Shown here piece after piece: positions 8,689-16,161 of a stretch of 64,000 nucleotides of DNA (its first letter is position 1; every line of letters begins with the position of its first letter). The stretch is from assembly GCF_014196745.1 (NCBI RefSeq), contig NZ_JACIEH010000005.1, positions 1-64,000 on the forward strand, written 5' to 3'. Source of the stretch: Sphingomonas kyeonggiensis. GTDB taxonomy: Bacteria; Pseudomonadota; Alphaproteobacteria; Sphingomonadales; Sphingomonadaceae. The position numbers and the translations under genes were made by a program. The notes below the pieces were generated by a model. It made no database searches and was not told the origin of the DNA. It saw only the letters and a program-made list of their open reading frames with translations.

Positions 8689-9221
8689 GCCCGGCCTCCC
8701 GCCGGCAGCCCGCGGCGCTCCAGCGCATGGCGCAGATCGGCGAGCGCGCGGGTGCAATGCTTGTCCACCGCCGCCTGGGTCATGTCGAGATCGGCGGCGA
8801 CCACCGCGCCGGGCACGCCGTCGAGCCGGCGCCGCAGAAAGATCTCGCGGCGGAGCGGCGGCATGGTCCTGAGCGCGCGCACCAGGATGTCGACCCGCTG
8901 GCGATAGTCGAGCACCTCGTCGGCACGCGGCTGCGGGCAGGCGATGTCCTCGGCGAGCTCGGCGGCCGGCGGCAGGGCGCGCAGCCGGCGAAAATGGTCG
9001 TGGACCAGGTTGCGCGCGACCGCGAAGCAGAAGGCCCCGGCATCGGCGATGTGCCGCTTGCGGCGATAATCATAGAGCCGGACATAGGTTTCCTGGACGA
9101 TGTCCTCGCCCTCCACCCCGTCCCGCATCCGCCCGGTTACGAAGCGGTGCAGCGCCTGGCGCAGCGCCATGTCCTCGGCGGCGCTCGCGCGCCGCTCGGC
9201 TACCGCGGTCATCTCGTTCAT
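8685..9221 (-). CDS. ECF sigma factor, FecI-like
   Basis: This 178-residue extracytoplasmic-function sigma factor has region 2 at about residues 20-90 (DIVQETYVRLYDY, FAVARNLVHDHFRR) and region 4 at about 115-170 (LRREIFLRRRLDG followed by a helix-turn-helix, MTQAAVDKHC). It would direct RNA polymerase to the promoter of its receptor and perhaps its own operon. The start MNEMTAV at 9221 is preferred because the longer frame upstream has no family similarity; 9212 is an alternative, and neither has a strong ribosome binding site. First gene of sigma-fecR-receptor. Confidence 0.9.
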   Translation of the reverse strand: MNEMTAVAERRASAAEDMALRQALHRFVTGRMRDGVEGEDIVQETYVRLYDYRRKRHIADAGAFCFAVARNLVHDHFRRLRALPPAAELAEDIACPQPRADEVLDYRQRVDILVRALRTMPPLRREIFLRRRLDGVPGAVVAADLDMTQAAVDKHCTRALADLRHALERRGLPAGGRA

Positions 9222-9357
9222 GACGCGAACCTGCGCATGTTGCCGTCCCCGGACCCTGGATCGTTGCGATTCTCGACACTCGCCTAGGCCGAGTCCGTGA
9301 AGCGCGGATGACACACTTCCCCCTTAAGCGACCGGCGACTCTATTTTGGGGAATGAG

Positions 9358-10233
9358 ATGCGCGTTGTGATGTTGTCGCTTGCACTTCTGGGCCTGACCG
9401 CGAGCGGCCCCGTGCCCGAACGCCCGCAGTTCAGCATCGGGGCGATCGCCGACGCGCAATATGCGCAGGAGGCCGATAGCGGCCAGCGCCTCTATCACAC
9501 TGCCCCAGGCAAGCTCGCCGCCGCCGTGGCGGACTTCGATCGCCAGAAGCTCGATTTCGTCGTCCATCTCGGCGACTTCATCGACAAGGACTGGGCGAGC
9601 TTCGACACGATGCTGCCGATCGTGAAGCGCTCGCGCCACCCCTGGCACTTCGCGCTCGGCAATCACGAATTCTCGATCCCCGACGCATACAAGCCGCAGC
9701 TGCCGGCGAAGCTCGGCATGCCGGCACGCTATTACAGCTTCGAGCGCAAGGGCTGGCTGTTCGTGGTCACCGACGGCAACGACCTGAGCAGCTATGGCTG
9801 GCCCGAGGGCAGCCCGCAGCACAAGGCGAGCATGGACGCGCATGCCCGGCTCTATGCCGACAAGCCCCTGTGGGACGGCGGCATCGGCGACACCCAGCTC
9901 GCCTGGATCGACGCCCAGCTTGCAGTCGCCGACAAGCGCGGGCTCAAGGTCGCGCTGCTCTCCCACTTCCCGGTCTATCCCGAGAACAAGCACAATCTGT
10001 GGAACGCCGAAGCGGTGATGGCGGTGGTCGAGCGCCACCCCTCGGTCAAGCTCTGGCTCGACGGGCACAATCACGACGGCAACTACGGCGTTCACGCCGG
10101 CGTTCATTATGTGAACCTGAAGGCGATGCTCGATACCGAGAGCACCTCTTATGCCCGGCTCGACTTCTTCCCTGACCGGGTCGAAGTCCGCGGGACCGGG
10201 CGGCAGCAGGATATGGTCCTGCCGCTGCGCTGA
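9358..10233 (+). CDS. Exported calcineurin-like metallophosphoesterase
   Basis: This 291-residue metallophosphoesterase has a short N-terminal signal-like segment (MRVVMLSLALLGLTASG). The dinuclear-metal motifs appear in order: ADAQY (replacing the usual DxH), HLGDFID, GNHEF, LLSHFPVY and GHNHDG. This arrangement matches the ADP-ribose/CDP-alcohol diphosphatase branch, which hydrolyses nucleotide diphosphate linkages, but the substrate is inferred. The ATG at 9358 is chosen because GGGGAATGAG precedes it; a TTG at 9346 is in frame. It is divergent from the sigma operon and ends three bases before the convergent sulfatase. Confidence 0.85.
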   Translation: MRVVMLSLALLGLTASGPVPERPQFSIGAIADAQYAQEADSGQRLYHTAPGKLAAAVADFDRQKLDFVVHLGDFIDKDWASFDTMLPIVKRSRHPWHFALGNHEFSIPDAYKPQLPAKLGMPARYYSFERKGWLFVVTDGNDLSSYGWPEGSPQHKASMDAHARLYADKPLWDGGIGDTQLAWIDAQLAVADKRGLKVALLSHFPVYPENKHNLWNAEAVMAVVERHPSVKLWLDGHNHDGNYGVHAGVHYVNLKAMLDTESTSYARLDFFPDRVEVRGTGRQQDMVLPLR

Positions 10234-10236
10234 CCT

Positions 10237-11814
10237 CTATCTGTCCAGGATCGCCGTCGCCGCCGCGCCGTCCGCCTTGGGGGCGAGCGGCGCGGTGAAA
10301 TTGGGCACGTCGCGGCTGTTGCGCGTGTCGACGGGTACGCCGGTGGTGTTGATGTACCAGTCGAGCAGCCGCCGCTCGAGCATGTCCTGCACCTTGGCGT
10401 GGCTGCGCTGGCCGATCAGGTTGTCGAGCTCGCTCGGGTCGGCCTGGCGATCGTACAGCTCGCTCAACCCCTGCGGCCGCTGGACGAAGGTGTAGCGCTG
10501 CGTCCGCACCGACGCCGCCCGCCCGACCAGCGCAGGCTGCTCCGCAGCCAGCTCCGACTTGCGCGCATAGAGCCCGCCCGAAGGCGTATCGAATGCCTGC
10601 GGCTCATAGACATTCATCCCCGCCTCGGTGAAGGCGGCGCGCTCCGGATCACCCTGCCCGCCCCGCAATTGGGGCATCATCGAGCGGGCGAAATTGGTGT
10701 GCGTCGAGGACAGGCCTGCGAGATCGAGGAAGGTCGGCAGCACGTCGTACAGCTCGGTCATGCCCGTCGCGACATTGCCGCCGACGCCACCGGGCACGCG
10801 CCCGATCATCGGCACATGCGTCAGGCAGGTCTCCAGCCCGCCATGCCATTTCTCGACCAGCCCGTAATCGCCGGCATAATCGCCATGATCCGAGCTGACC
10901 AACAGCGCGGTGTCCTTGTCGCGGCCAGTGCGCTCCAGCGCTTCCATCAGCTCGCCGAGCAGCCAGTCGGTATAGGAGACCTGGCCATAATAGGTCGCGC
11001 GCACCTGGCGCAGTACGGCGTCGTCCACTTCGTTGAGGCGATATTTCTCGCGGATCGCCTGGTGGTAGGCGGGCCGCCCCTTGGTCCCCGGCGGGATCAG
11101 CGGCGGCAGGTCGCCCGGCTTGTACATGTCCTGGAAGCCGTCGGGCGCATGATAGGGCGGATGCGGCTGGAAGACGGGGAGGAACAGGCAGAAGGGCCGG
11201 TCTTGCTCGCGCCGCTCGATCACCTGGATCGCGCGCTTCAGGATGCCGTAATCGCTGGTCGCGCGCCGGTCGTCGGTCGCCGGCAGCAGCATCGTCGTCG
11301 GCCCGTCTACCTTGCCGCGCCGCGCGCCCGGGGCATGGTCGCCCGCCGCCGCGCCAGGTGCTGGCGGATCGGCCCAGTCGGTCAGGCTGCGCGCGAAGGT
11401 CTCGGGCGCCAGCACGTCGTTCTTGCCGAAGAAATAGGTATCGTAACCGCCCTCGCGCAGCGTGCGGAACAGGTTCGGCTCGTCGGGCTGGAGCAGATAG
11501 CCAAAGCCGCGATGCCCGGTGGCGCTGGTCGGCAGGCCGGTGAGCATCGAGCAGCGCGAGGCCGCGCAGATCGGCGTCTGGACATGACAATTGGCGAAGC
11601 GCGTGCCCTGCTTCGCCAGCAGGTCGAAGGCCGGGGTGCGCGTCACCGGATTGCCGTAACAGGCCAGCGAATCCGCCCGCATCTCGTCGGGGAAGAACAG
11701 GATCAGGTTCGGCCGCGCCCCGCCCGGCACCCGCGCCCGGGCGGCGAGGCTCGCCAGGAAGGTCGATCCGGCCGCACCGATCAGCGCGCGGCGGTTCAGC
11801 GAAAATCCGGTCAT
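10237..11814 (-). CDS. Sulfatase (S1 family), CAASR activation motif
   Basis: This 525-residue type I sulfatase has an N-terminal Tat-like signal (NRRALIGAAGSTFLAS). The alkaline-phosphatase-fold core starts at ARPNLILFFPDEMRADSLACYG. The activation motif is CAASRCSMLTG: Cys, then Ala in the third position instead of the usual Pro, then Arg. The Cys should be converted to formylglycine before export. Other metal and substrate motifs are FFGKND and SDHGDYAGDYG. It is closest in appearance to choline-sulfatase/iduronate-sulfatase-like enzymes. It follows the gentisate genes by 22 bases with its own GGGAAGAGG site, so it may act on an aryl sulfate feeding that pathway, but this is inference. Confidence 0.9.
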   Translation of the reverse strand: MTGFSLNRRALIGAAGSTFLASLAARARVPGGARPNLILFFPDEMRADSLACYGNPVTRTPAFDLLAKQGTRFANCHVQTPICAASRCSMLTGLPTSATGHRGFGYLLQPDEPNLFRTLREGGYDTYFFGKNDVLAPETFARSLTDWADPPAPGAAAGDHAPGARRGKVDGPTTMLLPATDDRRATSDYGILKRAIQVIERREQDRPFCLFLPVFQPHPPYHAPDGFQDMYKPGDLPPLIPPGTKGRPAYHQAIREKYRLNEVDDAVLRQVRATYYGQVSYTDWLLGELMEALERTGRDKDTALLVSSDHGDYAGDYGLVEKWHGGLETCLTHVPMIGRVPGGVGGNVATGMTELYDVLPTFLDLAGLSSTHTNFARSMMPQLRGGQGDPERAAFTEAGMNVYEPQAFDTPSGGLYARKSELAAEQPALVGRAASVRTQRYTFVQRPQGLSELYDRQADPSELDNLIGQRSHAKVQDMLERRLLDWYINTTGVPVDTRNSRDVPNFTAPLAPKADGAAATAILDR

Positions 11815-11836
11815 CCTCTTCCCTTCGACTTATCTG

Positions 11837-12478
11837 TTATTCCGCGTCGGGCTGGTTCTCCGGCGCCGCCCGGGCGAACGCGTCGAGCGCCAGGCAGGCG
11901 CGCTCGATCTCGATCAGCCTCGGCCAGCGCTGCAGATCGACACCGAAGCGCCGCGCATTGACCAGCTGCGGGACCAGGAACAGGTCGGCCAGCGTCACGC
12001 TGTCGCCGAAGCAATAGGTGCCCGACTGGCCCTCGATCAGCTTGTCGCACGCATCGAGCCCGTCCTCGATCACTCGCGCCGCCCAGCCATTCACCTGCCC
12101 CTCGTCGAGCCCGAGCGCGCGCAGGTTCGCGAGCACCTTGAGGTTCTGCACCGGATGCGTGTCGCAGGCGATTACCTGCGCGAAGGCACGGACCTTGGCG
12201 CGGGCGATCGGCTCCGCGGGGAGCAGCGCCGGCTCGGGATGCAACTCATCCAGATATTCGCAGATCGCCAGGCTCTGGGTCAGCACCGCGCCGTCGATCT
12301 CCAGCGCGGGCAGCAGGCCTTGCGGATTGATCGCGCGATATTCGGGCGCGTTCTGCTCGCCCTTGCGCAGGTGGTGAAAGGCATCGGCATAGGCGATGCC
12401 CTTCAGGTTCAGCGCGATGCGCACGCGATAGGATGCGCCCGACCGGAAATAGCCGTGCAGCGTCACCGCGTCAGTCAT
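11837..12478 (-). CDS. maiA: Zeta-class GST isomerase: maleylpyruvate/maleylacetoacetate isomerase
   Basis: This 213-residue glutathione-dependent cis-trans isomerase has the N-terminal thioredoxin fold with the zeta-class glutathione motif (RSGASYRVRIALNLKG) and NPQGLLPAL. The C-terminal helical domain contains DTHPVQNLKVL, also characteristic of the family. Family members convert maleylacetoacetate in tyrosine degradation or maleylpyruvate in gentisate degradation. Because it sits downstream of gentisate dioxygenase and fumarylpyruvate hydrolase, the maleylpyruvate role (as in NagL) is more likely here. It overlaps the hydrolase by eight bases, so translation is probably coupled. Confidence 0.9.
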   Translation of the reverse strand: MTDAVTLHGYFRSGASYRVRIALNLKGIAYADAFHHLRKGEQNAPEYRAINPQGLLPALEIDGAVLTQSLAICEYLDELHPEPALLPAEPIARAKVRAFAQVIACDTHPVQNLKVLANLRALGLDEGQVNGWAARVIEDGLDACDKLIEGQSGTYCFGDSVTLADLFLVPQLVNARRFGVDLQRWPRLIEIERACLALDAFARAAPENQPDAE

Positions 12479-13169
12479 TGGCGGGTGCGCCCACCTTCAC
12501 GACGCAGTCGCTGAGGCCCGCGATCGACACCACGACCTCGTCGCCCGCGACCACCGCGCCGACGCCCGCCGGGGTGCCGGTGTAGATCAGGTCGCCCGGC
12601 TCCAGCCGGTAGAAGCGCGAGACATAGGCGACCACATCGGGCACGTCCCAAATCAGCTCGTTCAGGTCGGCATCCTGCTTCACTACGCCGTTGACGGTGA
12701 GCTTGATGCTGCCGCTGTCGAACGGGCCGGTCTCGCTGGCCGGATGGATCAGGCCGAGCGGCGAGGACTGCTCGACATTCTTGCCGGTGCTCCACGGGCG
12801 ACCCTTTTCGCGCGCTTCGAGCTGGAGGTCGCGGCGGGTCATGTCGAGACCGGTGGCATAGCCATAGACACGGTCGAGCGCATCCGCGGCGGCGATGTTG
12901 CGTCCGCCCTTGCCGATCGCGAGGACCAGCTCGGCTTCATAGTGGAAGTTCGCCGTTTCGCTCGGATAGGCGATGGTCGTGCCGGTCGACACCACCGTCT
13001 CGGCCCATTTGGTGAAGAAGAAGGGCGGCTCGCGGTCCGGGTCGCGGCCCATCTCGCGGGCATGGGCGGCATAGTTGCGGCCGATGCAAAAGACGCGGCG
13101 GACGGGGAAGAGGTTGCCGTCGCTGGTCGCGGCGAGCACCGGATCCTGGGGGGCGAAGAGGATCGTCAC
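12471..13169 (-). CDS. Fumarylpyruvate hydrolase (FAH family)
   Basis: This 232-residue cytoplasmic member of the fumarylacetoacetate hydrolase fold cleaves fumarylpyruvate to fumarate and pyruvate, the last gentisate-pathway step. The core starts at FCIGRNYAAHAREM. The metal-binding acidic residues are in HYEAELVLAIGKGG and in GYATGLDMTRRD. The conserved end is YTGTPAGVG. The start is a GTG at 13169 that overlaps the dioxygenase stop as GTGA; no ATG fits, and the open frame upstream belongs to the neighbour. It is shorter than the eukaryotic FAH, as usual for the single-domain bacterial enzymes. Confidence 0.92.
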   Translation of the reverse strand: MTILFAPQDPVLAATSDGNLFPVRRVFCIGRNYAAHAREMGRDPDREPPFFFTKWAETVVSTGTTIAYPSETANFHYEAELVLAIGKGGRNIAAADALDRVYGYATGLDMTRRDLQLEAREKGRPWSTGKNVEQSSPLGLIHPASETGPFDSGSIKLTVNGVVKQDADLNELIWDVPDVVAYVSRFYRLEPGDLIYTGTPAGVGAVVAGDEVVVSIAGLSDCVVKVGAPAND

Positions 13170-14212
13170 GAATTCTGCTCCTTGTAGAGGTTCAGCTTCT
13201 CCTGCGCGGCCTTGTCCGAATAGCCGAACAGCACCAGCGTGCTGTCTGCCCGCAGGCGGAGCTCGTGCCACGAGGGCACGGTGAAGATGTCACGCGGATT
13301 GAGCGCGATTTCCCGACCCTCGATCACCGCGGTGCCATTGCCCTCGACAACGACGAAAACCGTGCCGTCAGTACTACGCCGCGGCCGCGTCTCGAAGCCG
13401 GCAGGCAGCAGGCGGACATGCGCCGCAATGGTCGACATCACCGGGCCGCCATTGGCCGGGTTGAGGAACTCCAGCGCATGGCCGAGATGCGGGTCGATCT
13501 CCGCCGAGGCGGCCATCGCATCGAGCGCGGGACGCCATTCGGCATAGGGATAGTGGAACAGCGGCTGGTGCGCCGGGCGGCGATCGGCCAGCGATCCGCG
13601 CATCGGCCGCATGTTGTGGCCATAGCGCGCCAGCGTGTCGCCAGGCTGCACCGTCTCCGGATAGACCTTCTCCTCGCCCTTCTCGGCGAAGCTCGCGTCG
13701 AAATGGCGGACGGTCGGAATGTCGAGCCCGTCGAGCCAGATCATCGGCTTGTCGGTGGGGTTGCCATGGTCGTGCCATTGCCAGCCCGGGGTCAGCACCA
13801 GATCGAACGGGCGCATGATCGCCTTTTCGCCGTCCACCGCAGTGAAGGCGCCGTCGCCTTCCATCACGAAGCGGAGCGCCGACTGGGCGTGGCGGTGCGC
13901 CGGAGCGACTTCGCCCGGCAGGATCAGCTGGAGCCCGGCATAGAGGCTCGGCACGATCGCCGACTGGCCTTCGAGCCCGGGATTCTCAAGGATCAGCACG
14001 CGCCGCTCCGCCTGCTCGGCGGAGATCAGATCGCCCGCGCGAAGCAGATAGTCGCGCGCCTCTTCATAGGACCAGCGGTGCACCTGCGCCGGCGACTTGG
14101 GCTGCGGGCGGACGAGCTCGGCGAGCGACTCCCACAGCGGAGTCAGGTGCGCAGGCGCCATCTCCTCGTACAGCGCTTCAAGCTGGGTCCGCTGATCATT
14201 GGCGAGAGTCAT
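13166..14212 (-). CDS. Gentisate 1,2-dioxygenase
   Basis: This 348-residue ring-cleaving Fe(II) dioxygenase converts gentisate to maleylpyruvate. It is a bicupin. The first cupin (about residues 90-165) carries the iron ligands in APAHRHAQSALRF (His106, His108) and in GWQWHDHG (His147/149). The second cupin lies at about 255-330. The N-terminal helix region ends in WSYEEARDYLLRAGDLI, typical of the family. First gene of a three-enzyme operon with overlapping reading frames. The upstream spacer holds an inverted repeat and promoter-like boxes, and an IclR-type regulator lies next upstream on the same strand. Confidence 0.95.
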   Translation of the reverse strand: MTLANDQRTQLEALYEEMAPAHLTPLWESLAELVRPQPKSPAQVHRWSYEEARDYLLRAGDLISAEQAERRVLILENPGLEGQSAIVPSLYAGLQLILPGEVAPAHRHAQSALRFVMEGDGAFTAVDGEKAIMRPFDLVLTPGWQWHDHGNPTDKPMIWLDGLDIPTVRHFDASFAEKGEEKVYPETVQPGDTLARYGHNMRPMRGSLADRRPAHQPLFHYPYAEWRPALDAMAASAEIDPHLGHALEFLNPANGGPVMSTIAAHVRLLPAGFETRPRRSTDGTVFVVVEGNGTAVIEGREIALNPRDIFTVPSWHELRLRADSTLVLFGYSDKAAQEKLNLYKEQNS

Positions 14213-14226
14213 GCCCGATACTCACG

Positions 14227-14265
14227 AAAAGAGGTGTGCGGCGGGAGAGGGGTCTCGCCGCACAC
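14227..14265 (-). terminator. Terminator after the IclR gene
   Basis: A 10-bp stem GTGTGCGGCG (14234-14243) pairs with CGCCGCACAC (14256-14265). On the minus strand it is followed by CTCTTTTCG. It would end transcripts of the LacI-IclR operon before the gentisate genes. It lies between the stop of the IclR gene and the start of the dioxygenase, so it could also fold in the dioxygenase leader. Confidence 0.6.
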
Positions 14266-14299
14266 ATTATCCATCGGGCAATCTGTTGCCTTATGTCAA
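14266..14299 (-). promoter_or_regulatory. Possible promoter of the gentisate operon
   Basis: On the minus strand TTGACA (14299-14294) and GATAAT (14271-14266) are both good boxes, but the spacing is 22 bases. That is too long for a standard promoter and suggests an activator-dependent or MerR-like distorted promoter, or that one box is chance. The inverted repeat at 14277-14290 lies between them. Confidence 0.3.
14277..14290. promoter_or_regulatory. Candidate operator GGCAATCTGTTGCC
   Basis: Perfect 5-4-5 inverted repeat (GGCAA-TCTG-TTGCC) in the spacer upstream of the gentisate dioxygenase and just beyond the IclR stop codon. IclR-family regulators often bind short inverted repeats of this kind, so the neighbouring regulator is the first candidate. 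Not matched to a known consensus. Confidence 0.4.
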
Positions 14300-14304
14300 A
14301 CGAA

Positions 14305-15081
14305 TTATCGGCTCCAGCCGAGCTTTTCGCTGACGTCACGACAGGCCGCGGCGAGCCTGTCGAGCACCACCCCGCTGTCGTCCGCCTTGTAGGCACCGGG
14401 CACCAGCGCGGTGGCACTCAGGATCGCCCTGCCCTGCAGGTCGAAGATCGGGAAAGCGGCGGCGCGCAGGCCCGGGATCACCGTGCCCTCGACACAGGCT
14501 CGGCCCTCGGCACGGACGCGCTGCTTGATCGCCTCGACATCGGCCAGACTCATCTCGCTGTCAGGCAATTCGCGCGCGAGCAGCGGATCGATCTCCACCT
14601 CGGGCACGAAGCTCAGGAAGATGTGGCCGGTCGCCGAATAGAGCAGAGGCAGCACCGCACCGACGCCGAAGGAGGTCATCACCGCCGGGGTGCCCATGTG
14701 CCAGCGCACCACGGTCGGCCCCTGCGGGCCCAGCGCCGCGACCTGCACGGTACGACCGGTCTCGCGGACGAACGCCTCGATCGCGGTGTCGGCGACGCGG
14801 AAGGCATCGGTGCGGGCAAGCGCGCTCAGCCCGAGCTTGAGCGCGGCGGGCCCCAGATCGTAGCGGCCATTGGTTCGGTCCTGCTGGGTCATCCCCGCCG
14901 CGGTGAGGCTGGCGAGGTAGCGGTGCGTCTGCGGGCCCGAGAGCCCGCTCGCCTGCGCGATCGCCCCCAGCGTCGAAGCCTCGCCCAGCGCGGCCAGCGC
15001 CTCGAGCACGCTCAACCCGATCTCGACCGATTGAATGCCGCGGCGACGCTTCTCGGTCTCGCCCTCTGTCTCTTCTGTCAT
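14305..15081 (-). CDS. IclR-family transcriptional regulator
   Basis: This 258-residue regulator has an N-terminal winged helix-turn-helix (about 15-75; SVEIGLSVLEALAALGEAS, then SGPQTHRYLASL). The C-terminal IclR effector domain (about 90-250) shows LPLLYSATGHIFLSF, RAEGRACVEGTVIPG and LRAAAFPIFD. IclR proteins often control aromatic-acid and sugar-acid catabolism. It lies 92 bases upstream of the gentisate operon on the same strand and 22 bases after the LacI-type gene, so it could control either. The gentisate operon is the more natural target given its position. Confidence 0.9.
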   Translation of the reverse strand: MTEETEGETEKRRRGIQSVEIGLSVLEALAALGEASTLGAIAQASGLSGPQTHRYLASLTAAGMTQQDRTNGRYDLGPAALKLGLSALARTDAFRVADTAIEAFVRETGRTVQVAALGPQGPTVVRWHMGTPAVMTSFGVGAVLPLLYSATGHIFLSFVPEVEIDPLLARELPDSEMSLADVEAIKQRVRAEGRACVEGTVIPGLRAAAFPIFDLQGRAILSATALVPGAYKADDSGVVLDRLAAACRDVSEKLGWSR

Positions 15082-15103
15082 TCCAGCACCTTAGGCTGTC
15101 GAT

Positions 15104-16144
15104 CTAGCGATCGATAGCGGTGGATTCGCGCTCGATCACTTCGAACGGCATGCGCAGCGATTGCGCACCGCCGAAATCGTCGCGCCCGGTGACACGGGCG
15201 ACGAGCAATTCGGTGGCGCGTTCGCCGATCTGCTCGACCGGCTGGCGCACCGTGGTCAGCGACGGCCAGATCTTCACCGCGATCGGCGCATCGTCGAAGC
15301 CGGCGACCGCGATGTCCTCGGGAATGCGCAGGCGGTGGCGATGCGCCACGGCGGAAACGCCCGAGGCCATGTCATCGTTCGACGCGAAGATCGCGGTCGG
15401 GGGATTGGACAAGGCGAGCAGGGCCTCCCCTGCCTCCAGCCCGGATTCGAAGGTGAAGCGCCCAGGCTGCACCAGCGCCTCCTCCCAGGGCAGTCCTGCC
15501 GCGACCAGCGCATCGCGGAAACCGGCCAGCCGCAACGGGCTGGAATCATGGCTGGGCGGACCGCTGACGAAACCGATCCGGCGATGCCCGCGGGCGATCA
15601 GCCGCTCGGCCATCGCGCGCGTGGCGGCGCGGTCGTCGACGCCGATCGTCGCCATATCGGGCAGCTCGCCGCCATGCGCGACTGCGGCGACCGGCACGCC
15701 CAGCTCCGCGATCAGCCCGGAGCCGCTGACCAACTCGCCATAGGGCGGCGCGAGCAGGATCGCGTTGGCGCCGCCGCGCACCAGCAGGCGCATCGCCCGC
15801 TCGGTATCGGCCATCACCGGTCCCTCGACCTTGCCGATCATCAGCTCCGCGCCGAGCCGCGAGGTGGCGTTGAGCGCCCCGACCAGCATCGCGCTCAGGA
15901 ATGCGTTCTGCGAATTCTGGTAGACCACGCCGATCCGGCAGGTGGCGGCGCTGGCCAGCGAGCGCGCGGCGGTATTGGGCTGGTAGCCGAGCTCGCGCAC
16001 GGCGGCGAGCACGTTCTCGCGTGTCGCGGCGCTCACCCGGCCGGTGCCGTTGACGACATAGGACACCGTCATCGCCGAGACGCCCGCGCGCTCGGCCACC
16101 GTCTGGATGGTGACGCCCGTTCCCTTGCGTCGTGCCCTTGCCAT
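15104..16144 (-). CDS. LacI-family transcriptional regulator (paralogue 1)
   Basis: This 346-residue repressor has an N-terminal helix-turn-helix (VTIQTVAERAGVSAMTVSYV) and hinge helix (NTAARSLAS), then a periplasmic-binding-protein-like sensor domain (PIFASNDDMASG, VAGFDDAPIAVKIWPSLTTV). It has the same length as the LacI-type protein at 25011-26051. The two share long motifs such as QNAFLSAMLVGAL and AMTVS in the recognition region, so they are recent paralogues and may read similar operators. Start supported by AAGGGGCGC. It is the fifth gene after the receptor at 22313 and probably lies in the same operon as the MFS transporter, which begins 17 bases upstream. Confidence 0.93.
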   Translation of the reverse strand: MARARRKGTGVTIQTVAERAGVSAMTVSYVVNGTGRVSAATRENVLAAVRELGYQPNTAARSLASAATCRIGVVYQNSQNAFLSAMLVGALNATSRLGAELMIGKVEGPVMADTERAMRLLVRGGANAILLAPPYGELVSGSGLIAELGVPVAAVAHGGELPDMATIGVDDRAATRAMAERLIARGHRRIGFVSGPPSHDSSPLRLAGFRDALVAAGLPWEEALVQPGRFTFESGLEAGEALLALSNPPTAIFASNDDMASGVSAVAHRHRLRIPEDIAVAGFDDAPIAVKIWPSLTTVRQPVEQIGERATELLVARVTGRDDFGGAQSLRMPFEVIERESTAIDR

Positions 16145-16161
16145 GCGCCCCTTTTTCCTCG

